The notes: generated from the sequence alone by a model not told the origin. Numbered from the stretch's first letter, positions 7,620-18,197 are shown. The stretch: DNA of 64,000 nt from Chitinophagaceae bacterium (GCA_020403455.1 JADBXP010000016.1:84020-148019), one strand, 5' to 3'. Numbers and translations: made by a program.

Positions 7620-10553
7620 ATGAGAAAATTAACACTCGTTCTTACATTCTTTGCTCTATTGTTTTCCATTGGTGCATTTGCACAAACGAAAACAGTAACC
7701 GGCAAGATTACAGACGCTAAAGATGGGTCCCCCCTAGCAGGTGTTGTTATTAATTATAACAACAAGAGTATCGGCACTACGAATGCTGATGGTTCTTTTT
7801 CTGTTAATGTTCCCGGGGACGCAAAGTCACTCACCTTCTCTTACGTCGGATACCAAATGGTACAATCTGCCATAACAGGTGCGCCATTGTCCATCAAATT
7901 ATCAGTGTCTGATAAATCATTGGAGGAGGTAGTGGTAACAGGATACCAAACGCTCCAGAAAAGACAGATCACCGGTGCTGTTGCTACAGTGAAGGCTGAA
8001 GCCATCAAGAATGTTCCCATAGGATCATTCGACCAGATGTTGCAAGGTCAGGCGGCAGGGGCTTTGATTCAAGCTAACTCAGGTCAACCCGGAGCAGCTG
8101 CAAACGTAATCATTCGTGGTGTAGGTTCCGTGAATGGAACTACCCAACCATTGTACATCCTGGATGGTATTCAAATATCTGCGCAAAACTTTGCTTCACT
8201 CAACCCCAACGACTTTGAGTCCGTTTCTGTTCTTAAAGATGCGTCCACTACAGCTCAGTACGGTTCAAGGGGTGCAAATGGTGTTATCGTTATAACGAGC
8301 AAGAGAGGTAAGGCCGGAAAAACCAGATTTGAATACAACGCGCAATACGGTCAATCTAGGTTCCCCATCAACAAACTGGAACTCATGGAAACTCCGGAGA
8401 AATTAGATTATGAAATTGCCCGAGGAAATCCTTACGCATGGACAAGCACCGAATTAGATAGCTTACGCAGAATAAATACCAACTGGCAAGATTTAGTTAC
8501 TCAAACGGGTATCACCAACAACCACCAAGTAAGTGCAAGTGGTGGTAATGAAAAAACTACTTTTTATTTATCCGGTGGACTTTTCTTGCAATCAGGAACT
8601 GTTCGCAATACCGGTTTGAACAGATACAACGGTCGCTTTAATATCGATCACAATGCCAGTAATAATTTAAAGTTTGGAATTAATACCTACATTGGCTGGA
8701 GTAATTATCAAAACACTACAGAAGCCAATACCGGTATTGCTAGTCCACTCAATGCCATTCGCTGGAGTAACCCTTACGAAGTGCCTTTCACTAGTACCGG
8801 TGCTTATCAACAATTCGTTTCCGGTCAGCCGAATCCCGTACAGGACATGAACGAAACCAATCGTGGCAGAAAAGAGTTTAAACTTGTCAGCAATGCATAC
8901 ATTGAAGCAAAACTTCCTTTTATAGCAAAAGGCCTATCATTCCGGACCAACTGGGGTATAGATCTCGAAAACTGGGATGAATCCCTGCTTTTCACCAGAT
9001 TCAGTGTGGTTGGTCAAGCCGCAATTGGTAATCAGGGACGTTTTGATAAAGACACCCGCATTTTAAGTCGTTACACAGGTACTACTTCTCTTAATTATGC
9101 AAAATCCATTGGTGACCATAATTTTACTGTAGGGTTATACAATGAGTGGGTTAACAGAACACTCCAAACATTTGGCTTTTCTAGCTTTGGATTGACGGGT
9201 AATTTACAAAATGGAGCAGGTATCACACAGGGTAGTGCTCCGTTCATCCCCATAGTAAGAGAGAATAGGACAGAAAACGCCATTCTTTCTTATTACTCTC
9301 TCGCATCCTATAATTATAAAAATCGCTATTTCCTGAATGGTAGCTACAGAAGAGACGGTTCTTCCCGTTTCGGTGCTAATAACCGCTTTGCAGATTTCTA
9401 TTCAGTAGGTGCAGGTTGGGTAATCAGCGATGAAAATTTCTTCAAAAATGTCACTTTTGTTGATAACCTCAAATTCACAATTTCCTACGGTAAAGTAGGA
9501 AACCAGGAAGGTATTGGTGACTTTGCATCCAGAGAATTGTTCGGTCCCAGAACATATTTGGGTACAAATGGTCCAGGAATCAATCAATTGCCTAACCAGG
9601 ACCTTACTTGGGAAGAGAGAGCAAAATTCAATACAGGTATCAATGCTAGTCTTTTCAAGGGTCGCTTGATTTTAGGAGTTGACTTCTATGATGAGGTTAC
9701 CAACCGCCTCTTCTTGAACAACCAGCTATCCAGAACAACTGGATTTACTTCTCTTAACACCAATATTGGTAGTGTAAGAAACCGTGGTTGGGAATTTACC
9801 GTTGTAACCGAGAACATACGTTCGAAGAATTTTACATGGACTACTAACTTGAATTTCACTGTTAACAGAAATAAACTCCTTGCGTTGACTCCTACAGCAC
9901 CTCCTACAGGTATTGCCGCTGCAACTACTATACAAAGAGTTGGTTTCCCGCTGAACAGCAACTTCCTCGTAAAATACGAAGGTGTTAATCCCGCAAATGG
10001 TAACTCAGTGTACAGAAGACCTGATGGTTCTTTGACTGAAAACTATAGTGATGCTGACAGACAAATATTCGGTACGCGAGATGCGCCTTTCTTCGGTGGT
10101 TTTACCAATAAATTCAGCTACAAGAACCTGGAGTTAAGCGTATTCTTTACTTATCTGTTTGGTAACCTTATCTACAACAACGACAGAACCAACGTTGAAG
10201 ATCCGAGCTACTTCTTTGATAACATGGCTAGATCTGTATCCCGCGAATGGAGAAAACCGGGAGATATTACAGATATCCCAAGACCCGGCCAGGTAATGAG
10301 AAGAAATATCACTCGATTCTTGGAAGATGGAAGTTTCCTCCGTTTACGCAACGTTCAACTATCTTATGTGTTGCCACAAAACCTCACTAAGAAATTAAAA
10401 TTGAGCAATGCAAGATTCTTCATCATGGGCGAAAATTTATGGACCGGCTTTACCTTCCTTGGATTTGACCCCGAAATTACCGGTGGAGTTCTGACAGGTG
10501 CTCAATATCCTGCACTAAGAACAGTAACCGGAGGATTAACCATTGGCTTCTAA
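7620..10553 (+). CDS. SusC/RagA family TonB-linked outer membrane protein
   Basis: Signal peptide MRKLTLVLTFFALLFSIGAFAQ, then TVTGKITDAKDGSPLAGVVI..GTTNADGSFSVNV, a plug region (VIIRGVGSVNGTTQPLYILDGIQI) and a barrel ending LRTVTGGLTIGF. Start moved from 7536 to ATG 7620. Confidence 0.95.
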   Translation: MRKLTLVLTFFALLFSIGAFAQTKTVTGKITDAKDGSPLAGVVINYNNKSIGTTNADGSFSVNVPGDAKSLTFSYVGYQMVQSAITGAPLSIKLSVSDKSLEEVVVTGYQTLQKRQITGAVATVKAEAIKNVPIGSFDQMLQGQAAGALIQANSGQPGAAANVIIRGVGSVNGTTQPLYILDGIQISAQNFASLNPNDFESVSVLKDASTTAQYGSRGANGVIVITSKRGKAGKTRFEYNAQYGQSRFPINKLELMETPEKLDYEIARGNPYAWTSTELDSLRRINTNWQDLVTQTGITNNHQVSASGGNEKTTFYLSGGLFLQSGTVRNTGLNRYNGRFNIDHNASNNLKFGINTYIGWSNYQNTTEANTGIASPLNAIRWSNPYEVPFTSTGAYQQFVSGQPNPVQDMNETNRGRKEFKLVSNAYIEAKLPFIAKGLSFRTNWGIDLENWDESLLFTRFSVVGQAAIGNQGRFDKDTRILSRYTGTTSLNYAKSIGDHNFTVGLYNEWVNRTLQTFGFSSFGLTGNLQNGAGITQGSAPFIPIVRENRTENAILSYYSLASYNYKNRYFLNGSYRRDGSSRFGANNRFADFYSVGAGWVISDENFFKNVTFVDNLKFTISYGKVGNQEGIGDFASRELFGPRTYLGTNGPGINQLPNQDLTWEERAKFNTGINASLFKGRLILGVDFYDEVTNRLFLNNQLSRTTGFTSLNTNIGSVRNRGWEFTVVTENIRSKNFTWTTNLNFTVNRNKLLALTPTAPPTGIAAATTIQRVGFPLNSNFLVKYEGVNPANGNSVYRRPDGSLTENYSDADRQIFGTRDAPFFGGFTNKFSYKNLELSVFFTYLFGNLIYNNDRTNVEDPSYFFDNMARSVSREWRKPGDITDIPRPGQVMRRNITRFLEDGSFLRLRNVQLSYVLPQNLTKKLKLSNARFFIMGENLWTGFTFLGFDPEITGGVLTGAQYPALRTVTGGLTIGF

Positions 10554-10571
10554 CCCTCAAAATTTGAAATT

Positions 10572-12041
10572 ATGAAATTCAACATATCTAAATACCTACT
10601 TGCCGGATGCATCCTAACGGGATTAGCAAGTTGCGAGAAATCGATTGAACTCAATCCGACACACTCCTTATCACAGGAAAATGCCTTGAAATCAATAAAT
10701 GATTACCAGGCATCCCTCTCTTCAGTTTACAACAGTCTTCGTGGAGTTGGATACTATGGACGAAACATGTCTGTATTGTCTGATATGAACGCTGACAATC
10801 TGGTACAGACTACCGAATCATTGGTAAACTTTCTGACTATCACAGACTGGGTATATGTTCAAAGTGATGGAACAGTTGCAGAAACATGGTTGGCTGGATA
10901 TAGTGTTATTAACAATGCCAACATCATTATCAATAACATTGATAAAGTAACTACTCCTGCTACCCAAAAACAAGCAAATAGAATCAAAGGTCAGGCGCTA
11001 GCAATCAGAGCACTGGCACATTTCGATCTGTTCCGTTGGTTCGGTGAAAGTTTTGATAGAAATAGTACAGCCTTAGGTGTTCCCTATATGAAGCAATCAG
11101 TGCTGGAAGCTTCTCCTCCCTCTGTGAAACCAAGCAGACCGACTGTAAAAGAAAATTATGACGAAATCTTTGCGGACTTAAATTCAGCCAGAACATTGCT
11201 TGCTGACGTTGATGCAGCTATCAATACCAGTTCTGCCAGATATAGAATTGACCTTACTGGTCTTGCTGCATTGACAGCGAGAGTTGCTCTGTATGCAAAA
11301 GATTGGCCAACAGCTATTAGCAATGCAACAACTGTTATCAATGCTTTACCATTGGCTAGTCGCTCAGTATACCCGGGAATCTGGAGAGACCAGAACCAAA
11401 GCGAAGTAGCTTTTGCGGTACTTTTCTCAACAGGTGAATTTGCTAGCAGACTTGCCGGTGACGTTTACAGTGGTGCAACCAATCGTTCTCAACACGAGGG
11501 CAATCCTAGCCTCTTCGCACAAATTGACGAAGGCAACGATATCCGCTTTGCAACATCAGTTACAAGAGGATATGTATCGCCCCTTGGTGTTGCTCCACTT
11601 TCTCGTGCAAGTTCCAGACTTGTTGTTACTAAATTTCTCGGCAAATCATCTGCTGTGGATGGTATAGTTGACTGGAAAGTATTTAGAACAAGTGAAATGT
11701 ATCTTATCCGTGCTGAAGCACTCGCCAATAGTGGTCAGGAAGCTAGTGCTCTCAATGATCTCAACACACTAAGAGCAGCAAGAATCAATTCGTTTGTCAA
11801 TGGAACCGAAAGTGGTCCGGCACTCATCAATGCCATAGCATTAGAACGCCGCAAAGAACTCTTTATGGAAGGCCATCGCTGGTTTGACTTGAAAAGAACT
11901 ACAAAAACAATTGACAGAGGAACAATTGCTGCCCCAACAACCCAGGCAACGCTCGCTTCAACCAGAAGAGAGTGGGCATGGCCTATCCCGCAGGGCGAAA
12001 TGGATGCAAACTCTAATATGAAACAAAATACCGGATATTAA
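10572..12041 (+). CDS. RagB/SusD family nutrient uptake lipoprotein
   Basis: Lipobox LTGLASC; directly follows SusC; C-terminal RRKELFMEGHRWFDLKRT and WPIPQGEMDANSNMKQNTGY are typical of SusD. Confidence 0.95.
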   Translation: MKFNISKYLLAGCILTGLASCEKSIELNPTHSLSQENALKSINDYQASLSSVYNSLRGVGYYGRNMSVLSDMNADNLVQTTESLVNFLTITDWVYVQSDGTVAETWLAGYSVINNANIIINNIDKVTTPATQKQANRIKGQALAIRALAHFDLFRWFGESFDRNSTALGVPYMKQSVLEASPPSVKPSRPTVKENYDEIFADLNSARTLLADVDAAINTSSARYRIDLTGLAALTARVALYAKDWPTAISNATTVINALPLASRSVYPGIWRDQNQSEVAFAVLFSTGEFASRLAGDVYSGATNRSQHEGNPSLFAQIDEGNDIRFATSVTRGYVSPLGVAPLSRASSRLVVTKFLGKSSAVDGIVDWKVFRTSEMYLIRAEALANSGQEASALNDLNTLRAARINSFVNGTESGPALINAIALERRKELFMEGHRWFDLKRTTKTIDRGTIAAPTTQATLASTRREWAWPIPQGEMDANSNMKQNTGY

Positions 12042-12077
12042 TACAGGTAGAAGTTTAAATAAATTAAATAAAGTACA

Positions 12078-12830
12078 ATGAAAAAAATATTTCAATTCTT
12101 ACTTGTAGCAAATGGGCTGCTGCTGGCATCCTGCGAAAAAGAAGCGCTGGAACTCGACCCATCCGCCTCTGCCTCCATGGCTTACATACATGCTGCCCCT
12201 GGTGCACCAACCATTGATGTATTGGTAGATGGAATAGTAGCTAACGGAGCAAGAAGGATTTCCTTCCAACAAGCTTCTCTTTCCGGAGGATCAGGAAATG
12301 GACAGGCTTACATGCCAATTCAGGAAGGAACCAGGAACATAAAAATTTCTCCAGACAGTGGAAGAACCAATGTAGTAAATCAAGACTTGGCATTCGGTTT
12401 GAATAAGTATTACACCATGGTTGTTTATGATACACTTGCTGCTTCTGGTACTCCCACACTAAGATCAGTTCGTTTTGAGGACAACCTTGCATTGCCTGCT
12501 GCCGGTAATACACACGTTCGTTTCTTCCACCTTGCCCCCTTGGCACCTGCTGTGGATGTAACGCTGCTAAGAACGAGTGTTACACCTAATGATAGTGTAA
12601 CTATATCTAACAGATCATACTTCGGTGCTAATCCAAATACATCTGTAGGAGAATTTACCCCAGTACCGGGTGGTTCCTATACCCTCCGTGTTAAACTTGC
12701 AGGAACACAAACAGTTGTTTTCGCAGCATCTTTAGGTACCAACTTGAATGCCGGTAGAATATTTACTTTGGCAGCAACGGGTACCGCCAGAAGTGCACCA
12801 CTGGGTGCAATGATTGTACGCCATTTCTAA
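12078..12830 (+). CDS. DUF4397 domain-containing lipoprotein
   Basis: Lipobox LLLASC; AYIHAAPGAPTIDVLVDG and VRFFHLAPLAPAVDVTLL repeats typical of DUF4397. Confidence 0.85.
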   Translation: MKKIFQFLLVANGLLLASCEKEALELDPSASASMAYIHAAPGAPTIDVLVDGIVANGARRISFQQASLSGGSGNGQAYMPIQEGTRNIKISPDSGRTNVVNQDLAFGLNKYYTMVVYDTLAASGTPTLRSVRFEDNLALPAAGNTHVRFFHLAPLAPAVDVTLLRTSVTPNDSVTISNRSYFGANPNTSVGEFTPVPGGSYTLRVKLAGTQTVVFAASLGTNLNAGRIFTLAATGTARSAPLGAMIVRHF

Positions 12831-12848
12831 TCAAGGAATAGTAAATTC

Positions 12849-12892
12849 AAAGGTCACTTCAGTTGTTACATACTGAAGTGACCTTTTTTTTT
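12849..12892 (+). terminator. Rho-independent terminator of the SusC/SusD/DUF4397 operon
   Basis: AAAGGTCACTTCAG-TTGTTACATA-CTGAAGTGACCTTT plus T run; 14-bp perfect stem. Confidence 0.88.
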
Positions 12893-12922
12893 GCTCTTTA
12901 CTCTCTGCATGTCTTCCGATTT

Positions 12923-13005
12923 CATGCGCTGCAAGCTTGCTTTAATAAGCAATGAAAACAAAAAATCGCTGCGCAGCTTCATTACTTTTAACATTTGAGT
13001 CCTCG
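12923..13005. repeat. dispersed diverged copy of the leading part of the 6547 repeat
   Basis: CATGCGCTGCAAGCTTGCTTTAATAAGCAATGAAAACAAAAAATCGCTGCGCAGCTTCATTACTTTTAACATTTGAG aligns to 6547..6624 CATGCGATTCAAGCTTGCTTGAATGAGCAATGAAAACAAAAAAATGGCAGCGCAGCTGCAACACTTTAAACATTTGAG. Confidence 0.8.
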
Positions 13006-13170
13006 TTAAAAATTACCCCGAAAGACTATGTCTATTGAAGTTAATCGATTGCCCCTCAACCTATCCTCAAGAAAAAAACCTATTTATCGGTCTAATCAGG
13101 CAAAACGTAGACATCCAACTCTAAAAAATTATCATATAATTTAATATCTTACAGGAAATATCCCTCGAGT

Positions 13171-16089
13171 ATGAAAAAAATGCTACTCATCATCCCTGTT
13201 GTATTAACTATGGCAGGGATTGGTTTATTGGTTAAAAAGAATGGTTGGCATTTCTGGAGGGAAAAAAACCTCAAAGAAATATGGCTGGAAAAAAAGGCAG
13301 CGGGAGAAGAAGATGCGGATGAAGAAAATCCTCAAAAACGAGCAGCCATGCAAATTGCCAGATGGCAATACGAATATGAAATACTGAAAGACCCAAAAAC
13401 AGGTAAAATTCCCAGAAATGCTTTTAGCGAGGAGATGAAACAGGCATTGAGTATTCCCGTTACAGGTGAAGCAGGCTCATGGCAAAATGGTCTTACAACG
13501 AATGGTGAAAATACTCCGTCTAATAATACCTATTTGAAAGCTGGGCCCAATAATATTGGCGGCAGAACCAGGGCTTTTGTAATTGACAAAAGATTTAATG
13601 GAACCACCAACCGCGTAATCATTGCAGGATGTGTTAGTGGTGGAATCATGCGTTCCGCCGATGCAGGCGCTACCTGGACCCTCGTCACCCCTTCCGCACA
13701 AATCCATAGCTTAACCGCCTTGGCACAAGATCCCAGAGCCGGTAAAGAAGATACCTGGTATGCAGGATCTGGTGAATCATTGGGTAATTCAGCTTCAGCC
13801 AGCGGAGCCTTCTTTTTTGGCAACGGAATATTTAAATCAACAGACAATGGACTCACCTGGACCCCTTTGAGTAGCACACAATCAATAATTGAATCATTCA
13901 ACAGCGCGTTTGACATCATCCATAAAATTGTTGTTCATCCAATCACAGGTGATGTTTATGTTGCAGGTCAAAATTCAATTCAGCGCTCCCAAGATGGCGG
14001 CACTACCTGGACAGCAGTAAAAGGAAATTTGGGAGGGAATACTATAAACGGAAATACAGATATCGTCATAAGAGCAGATGGCTCTAAAATGTATGCAGCT
14101 TTTCACTTGAAAAACGCAACCGATCGGGGAATATGGGAATCGACTTCAGGTAATGTAGGATCCTGGACAGCAATTGCGGGCAATAGTCCGGAAACCCCCG
14201 CCGGATTCAAACAAAATACGGGATCTGCTAACTGGGGAAGAATACTGATGGCATTAGCCCCCTCCAATAACAACATCTTATACGTGATGTATGAAAACGG
14301 AAGTAGTGTTGGAGCCACAACCGCTGAGGCTGATTTATTCAAATTAGAAACCGTGGGAGCAACAACTCAATGGACCAATTTATCTGCCATGATGCCTACA
14401 GGTACCGGGGTTTTCGGAGGAGTGAAATTACAAGGTGGTTACAATATGAGCCTGACAATAAAACCGGATGACCCCAATATAGTTTTTGTGGGTGGAACTA
14501 ATTTATACCGTTCACTAAATGGATTTACTTCGACTAGCGCTTCAACTACCATAGGAGGATACTCAACAGCAAATTCACATCCCGATATGCATAGTTTAAT
14601 CTTTGATCCAACCAATCCACAAAGAGCATATGCTGTAAATGATGGTAGTATGCAGATAACCAATGATATAACAGCAACTCCCGTGGTATGGACTTATATA
14701 AAAAACTATCAGACCCTTCAATACTATCATGTTACCATTGACCCTGAAACCGGAAAAAATAATTTCCTGGGGGGTGCGCAGGATAATGGCACCTGGTACC
14801 GCGATGCTTCCTTGAACCTGGGTCCCAGACCCCCTGATAGACCGGGCATTGATGATTATTTTACTATAGCTGGCGGAGATGGCGTCGCAGTGGATATTGC
14901 CAACATCAATGCCGGCAAACAAATCATTTATTTTGGTGTTCAACTCGGCGAAATATTTCGAGATGAAGTATTAGACTACCTTAACTATCCCGGAGCGAGG
15001 ATTCGTCCCAGAGTAACTGAACTGCTATCAAACACCGGTGGAGGTTGGGGAGACTTTGTCACTTATTTCAAATTGAGCAACTCGAACTCTGAAGTGCTGT
15101 TCTATGCCAACTATTATAATTTGTTCAGAACCACTTCTGCCAGTACAGTTGACAGTACCACCTGGACTAAAATGACAGGTATTGCGAGTGCGACAGACAA
15201 CGGTTCAAGCACACCGGTTTCTATCAGATCCATCGACTTTTCATGGGGACCTTATTTAAGTACACATGCCATGTACTATGGAACCAACTCAGGGAAAATA
15301 TTCAGACTGGATAATTATATCAATGCCAGTCCTTCATCAGCTCCGGTTGACATTACCCCTACTGGTCTTTCCGGAAACGTAATAGATATAGCAGTACATC
15401 CTAATAATGACAATGAAATAATGGCAGTAGTGTCTAACTACAATGTGACAAGTATTTGGTGGACTTTCAATGCCAAATCTTCCAAACCGACTTGGTCCAA
15501 TGCAGAAGGAAATTTGACTTTACCTTCTATTCGTTCTTGTGTGATTGCGCCAAAATTGGAAAACGGTGTACCTGTTACCGAGTATTATGTTGGAACTTCA
15601 GTGGGCTTATTTACAACCGCCAATATTGGGAAAACATTAGGTGCAGGTGGTACCATAACTTGGTCAAGAGAAAGCCCCTCGATTTTGAATTATGCAGTAA
15701 TTAGCTCTTTAGACTATCGCCCGGCAGATAATACCCTGCTGATTGGATCTCATGGTAATGGCATGTTTTACACCACAATAGGTTCTCCGAATTTCAATCC
15801 GAACTTAACGACCGCCTTACCAACTGCCATTTTAAATGACAAAAATTTTATCAAAATATTCCCTACCATTAGCAGGGGAAATTATCAATACAGTCAGGGA
15901 ACCATAGCGGGAATAAAATCAATGCAGATTCAGGTATTTAATTTATCGGGACAACGGATATATAGCCAGACAGTCAATTATGGTTCAGGAAATATACCAC
16001 TAGGAAATTTAGCCGCAGGAAATTATGTGATTCAAATAACCAGTGACAATAAGAAGTACCAAACCATTCAAAAAATTATCAAACAATAG
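13171..16089 (+). CDS. BNR/sortilin-like beta-propeller protein with T9SS type A C-terminal sorting domain
   Basis: Repeated GGIMRSADAGATWT, GIFKSTDNGLTWTPL, SIQRSQDGGTTWTAV motifs; C-terminal IFPTISRGNYQYSQG...IQVFNLSGQRIYSQ...LAAGNYVIQI..KYQTIQKIIKQ. Confidence 0.85.
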   Translation: MKKMLLIIPVVLTMAGIGLLVKKNGWHFWREKNLKEIWLEKKAAGEEDADEENPQKRAAMQIARWQYEYEILKDPKTGKIPRNAFSEEMKQALSIPVTGEAGSWQNGLTTNGENTPSNNTYLKAGPNNIGGRTRAFVIDKRFNGTTNRVIIAGCVSGGIMRSADAGATWTLVTPSAQIHSLTALAQDPRAGKEDTWYAGSGESLGNSASASGAFFFGNGIFKSTDNGLTWTPLSSTQSIIESFNSAFDIIHKIVVHPITGDVYVAGQNSIQRSQDGGTTWTAVKGNLGGNTINGNTDIVIRADGSKMYAAFHLKNATDRGIWESTSGNVGSWTAIAGNSPETPAGFKQNTGSANWGRILMALAPSNNNILYVMYENGSSVGATTAEADLFKLETVGATTQWTNLSAMMPTGTGVFGGVKLQGGYNMSLTIKPDDPNIVFVGGTNLYRSLNGFTSTSASTTIGGYSTANSHPDMHSLIFDPTNPQRAYAVNDGSMQITNDITATPVVWTYIKNYQTLQYYHVTIDPETGKNNFLGGAQDNGTWYRDASLNLGPRPPDRPGIDDYFTIAGGDGVAVDIANINAGKQIIYFGVQLGEIFRDEVLDYLNYPGARIRPRVTELLSNTGGGWGDFVTYFKLSNSNSEVLFYANYYNLFRTTSASTVDSTTWTKMTGIASATDNGSSTPVSIRSIDFSWGPYLSTHAMYYGTNSGKIFRLDNYINASPSSAPVDITPTGLSGNVIDIAVHPNNDNEIMAVVSNYNVTSIWWTFNAKSSKPTWSNAEGNLTLPSIRSCVIAPKLENGVPVTEYYVGTSVGLFTTANIGKTLGAGGTITWSRESPSILNYAVISSLDYRPADNTLLIGSHGNGMFYTTIGSPNFNPNLTTALPTAILNDKNFIKIFPTISRGNYQYSQGTIAGIKSMQIQVFNLSGQRIYSQTVNYGSGNIPLGNLAAGNYVIQITSDNKKYQTIQKIIKQ

Positions 16090-16092
16090 ATT

Positions 16093-16629
16093 GTGCGTAA
16101 ATACCTATTTACAGGAATTGTAGCTTGTGTATGCATGTTTTTTTATGCTGCAGCCCTAGGCCAGTCCAGAACACCTTCGTTGAAGCTTACTGCTTTTAAA
16201 AGATCAATCTTAAATGGTGTGGCCCCTTCCTCGGTGATAAAGGTAGGTGACGAGGAAATACCGAATTCCACTATACCTCCTCAAACAGAATACTATATTT
16301 ATCTAATTGCCAGTAGGATATCCAACTTACAATTGACGCAGGTATGGATTCAACAGGAATTGTATTCTGCGTCACTCAGTAGAGTGACCGCAAAACCTGT
16401 TTTACTGGAAAATGGCAAATTCTCCGATACACTTGTTCACTTTACCAAAGAAGCACTTTGGCAGATCAAGATTGCTGAAAAAAATATGACAGGTACACAG
16501 CCTAAAAGAGGCATCGCAAAACAAGTGTCCTCTAATGAATTGGTACTAAGATTAAGTGATAAAAAAGGTACTGTTTATACAAGAATAATAAAAAACATCA
16601 CTCAATTAAGTCCTCTCGCAGGAAAATGA
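16093..16629 (+). CDS. hypothetical secreted protein (GTG start)
   Basis: 178-aa ORF starting 3 bp after the BNR gene stop; signal peptide MRKYLFTGIVACVCMFFYAAALGQ. Confidence 0.65.
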   Translation: MRKYLFTGIVACVCMFFYAAALGQSRTPSLKLTAFKRSILNGVAPSSVIKVGDEEIPNSTIPPQTEYYIYLIASRISNLQLTQVWIQQELYSASLSRVTAKPVLLENGKFSDTLVHFTKEALWQIKIAEKNMTGTQPKRGIAKQVSSNELVLRLSDKKGTVYTRIIKNITQLSPLAGK

Positions 16630-16759
16630 TTCAAAAATGTGGTGTAGTATAGTTATTGCTCGCCCGTCTCCAGAAAGAACTAAAGCAAATAAAATACAAG
16701 CCCCCCACTTCTAATTGAATCAATTTTATCTACCTTCCTAATCTACCGTCTACCGATTC

Positions 16760-16802
16760 AAACTATTAAGGGTGATTCATTAGAACCACCCTTAATAGTT
16801 TT
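16760..16802. terminator. perfect long hairpin between convergent genes, probable bidirectional terminator
   Basis: AAACTATTAAGGGTG-ATTCATTAGAAC-CACCCTTAATAGTTT, 15-bp perfect stem, A/T-rich flanks. Confidence 0.7.
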
Positions 16803-16879
16803 ACTCAAAAATAAAAAGGGAAAAAATGATAGCCAGTGCAGAAAAATAGCAAACAACCAAAAAAATGATTGAAGGTAAA

Positions 16880-17641
16880 TTATATTAATTGATGAATCAA
16901 CTTCAGAACACCTTCGAAATTTTCCAAAGGACTCACATGTCCACCCCCAACAACTAGAGTTTCTATTTGTGGTGGGTTTGGCACATAATCCTCGATCCCT
17001 TTTAAGGCAATGGCCTTTACTTTCAGGTTGACAATTAAATTCATTGTATCATCTGCATTAATAATAACCGATTGATCAACTTGTTGTACATCACGGTTGC
17101 TCAACTTATTCATTGTGTACTCCAGTTGATTCAATAAAGATGAATCGAGCAGTAAAGACTGCTTTGCAAATAAGGCCTTAGCAGCTTGGCTCGTATAAAA
17201 TTTTCTAAAAAACAACATAGTATGTTGTAATCTGATAACCAATTTTTGGAATGATGTTGGAGCCAAAAAAGGCATATTGCATACCCCGACAGATTCGAAT
17301 CGGTGAGGAAATTTATCTGCCGCCCGAAGCACAGTCATACTCCCCCAGGAATGTCCAATTGCAATTACTTTCTGTACACCTAAAACATCTAAAATTTCTA
17401 CCAACATTTTTGCACAATCCATTATTGTCCAGCCGGACTTGATATTTTCTCTGCTTTCACCATGCAAAGGCATGTCTATCGTAATCAAAGTTCGATCTGA
17501 AATTTGATTTAAATATTTATCCCATAGATGATGATCAAAATAAACTCCATGTAAAAATATTACGGGCGTTTTATCGGAATTATTGTTTAACACAAATACA
17601 GCAATTTTTCCCACAACCGTATCAATATATTGTTGCTTCAT
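16880..17641 (-). CDS. alpha/beta fold hydrolase
   Basis: VIFLHGVYFDHHLWDKYL, nucleophile elbow GHSWGS, C-terminal VVGGGHVSPLENFEGV. Confidence 0.88.
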   Translation of the reverse strand: MKQQYIDTVVGKIAVFVLNNNSDKTPVIFLHGVYFDHHLWDKYLNQISDRTLITIDMPLHGESRENIKSGWTIMDCAKMLVEILDVLGVQKVIAIGHSWGSMTVLRAADKFPHRFESVGVCNMPFLAPTSFQKLVIRLQHTMLFFRKFYTSQAAKALFAKQSLLLDSSLLNQLEYTMNKLSNRDVQQVDQSVIINADDTMNLIVNLKVKAIALKGIEDYVPNPPQIETLVVGGGHVSPLENFEGVLKLIHQLI

Positions 17642-17744
17642 GTAGTTGAAATGTTTTAAATAAGAGTGTCAAATTGATAAAAATGAATATTGAATGACTC
17701 ACTGGGTTACGTCATAAAAAATCATCTGAAAGCAAAAAGATGAA

Positions 17745-18197
17745 CTAGTTAATGAGTTCAACCGAAAAAGTATTATAAAGTGCATTGAATGAAAAAAAGC
17801 ATTGTTCAAATTTGGGCTTACTCAACTTAGGAATAAAGTTTCTGGAAAAGCAAAATGGTTCTTTGGGATAACCAAACATATTTGTTTTCAATACCCCGTT
17901 GCTGTCTAAATCCTGATAAACAGCAAGTGCATAGTCACCCTCCGGAATATCATTCCAGCTTACTGAAACTTCCCCGGTTGTAGATGGAATGAATTCCTTT
18001 GCAAATGCATGCTTGTTCTGAGTAGGAAACTCATTTTCCTTTTTGTAAAAACCAATGTGGATGGTTGAACCTACATTTTTTACATTGGAAATTTTGAGGG
18101 TAAACGTGTTTTTTGTTGAGGACTGAGCCATTATCTGTGTAACTACAACAAATGAAATAGCAACCAACAAAGCGGCTTTAAAAATAATTTTGTTCAT
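17745..18197 (-). CDS. DUF2141 domain-containing secreted protein
   Basis: Signal peptide, VGSTIHIGFYKKENEFP, DIPEGDYALAVYQDLDSNGVLKTNMFGYPKEPFCFS. Confidence 0.85.
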   Translation of the reverse strand: MNKIIFKAALLVAISFVVVTQIMAQSSTKNTFTLKISNVKNVGSTIHIGFYKKENEFPTQNKHAFAKEFIPSTTGEVSVSWNDIPEGDYALAVYQDLDSNGVLKTNMFGYPKEPFCFSRNFIPKLSKPKFEQCFFSFNALYNTFSVELIN

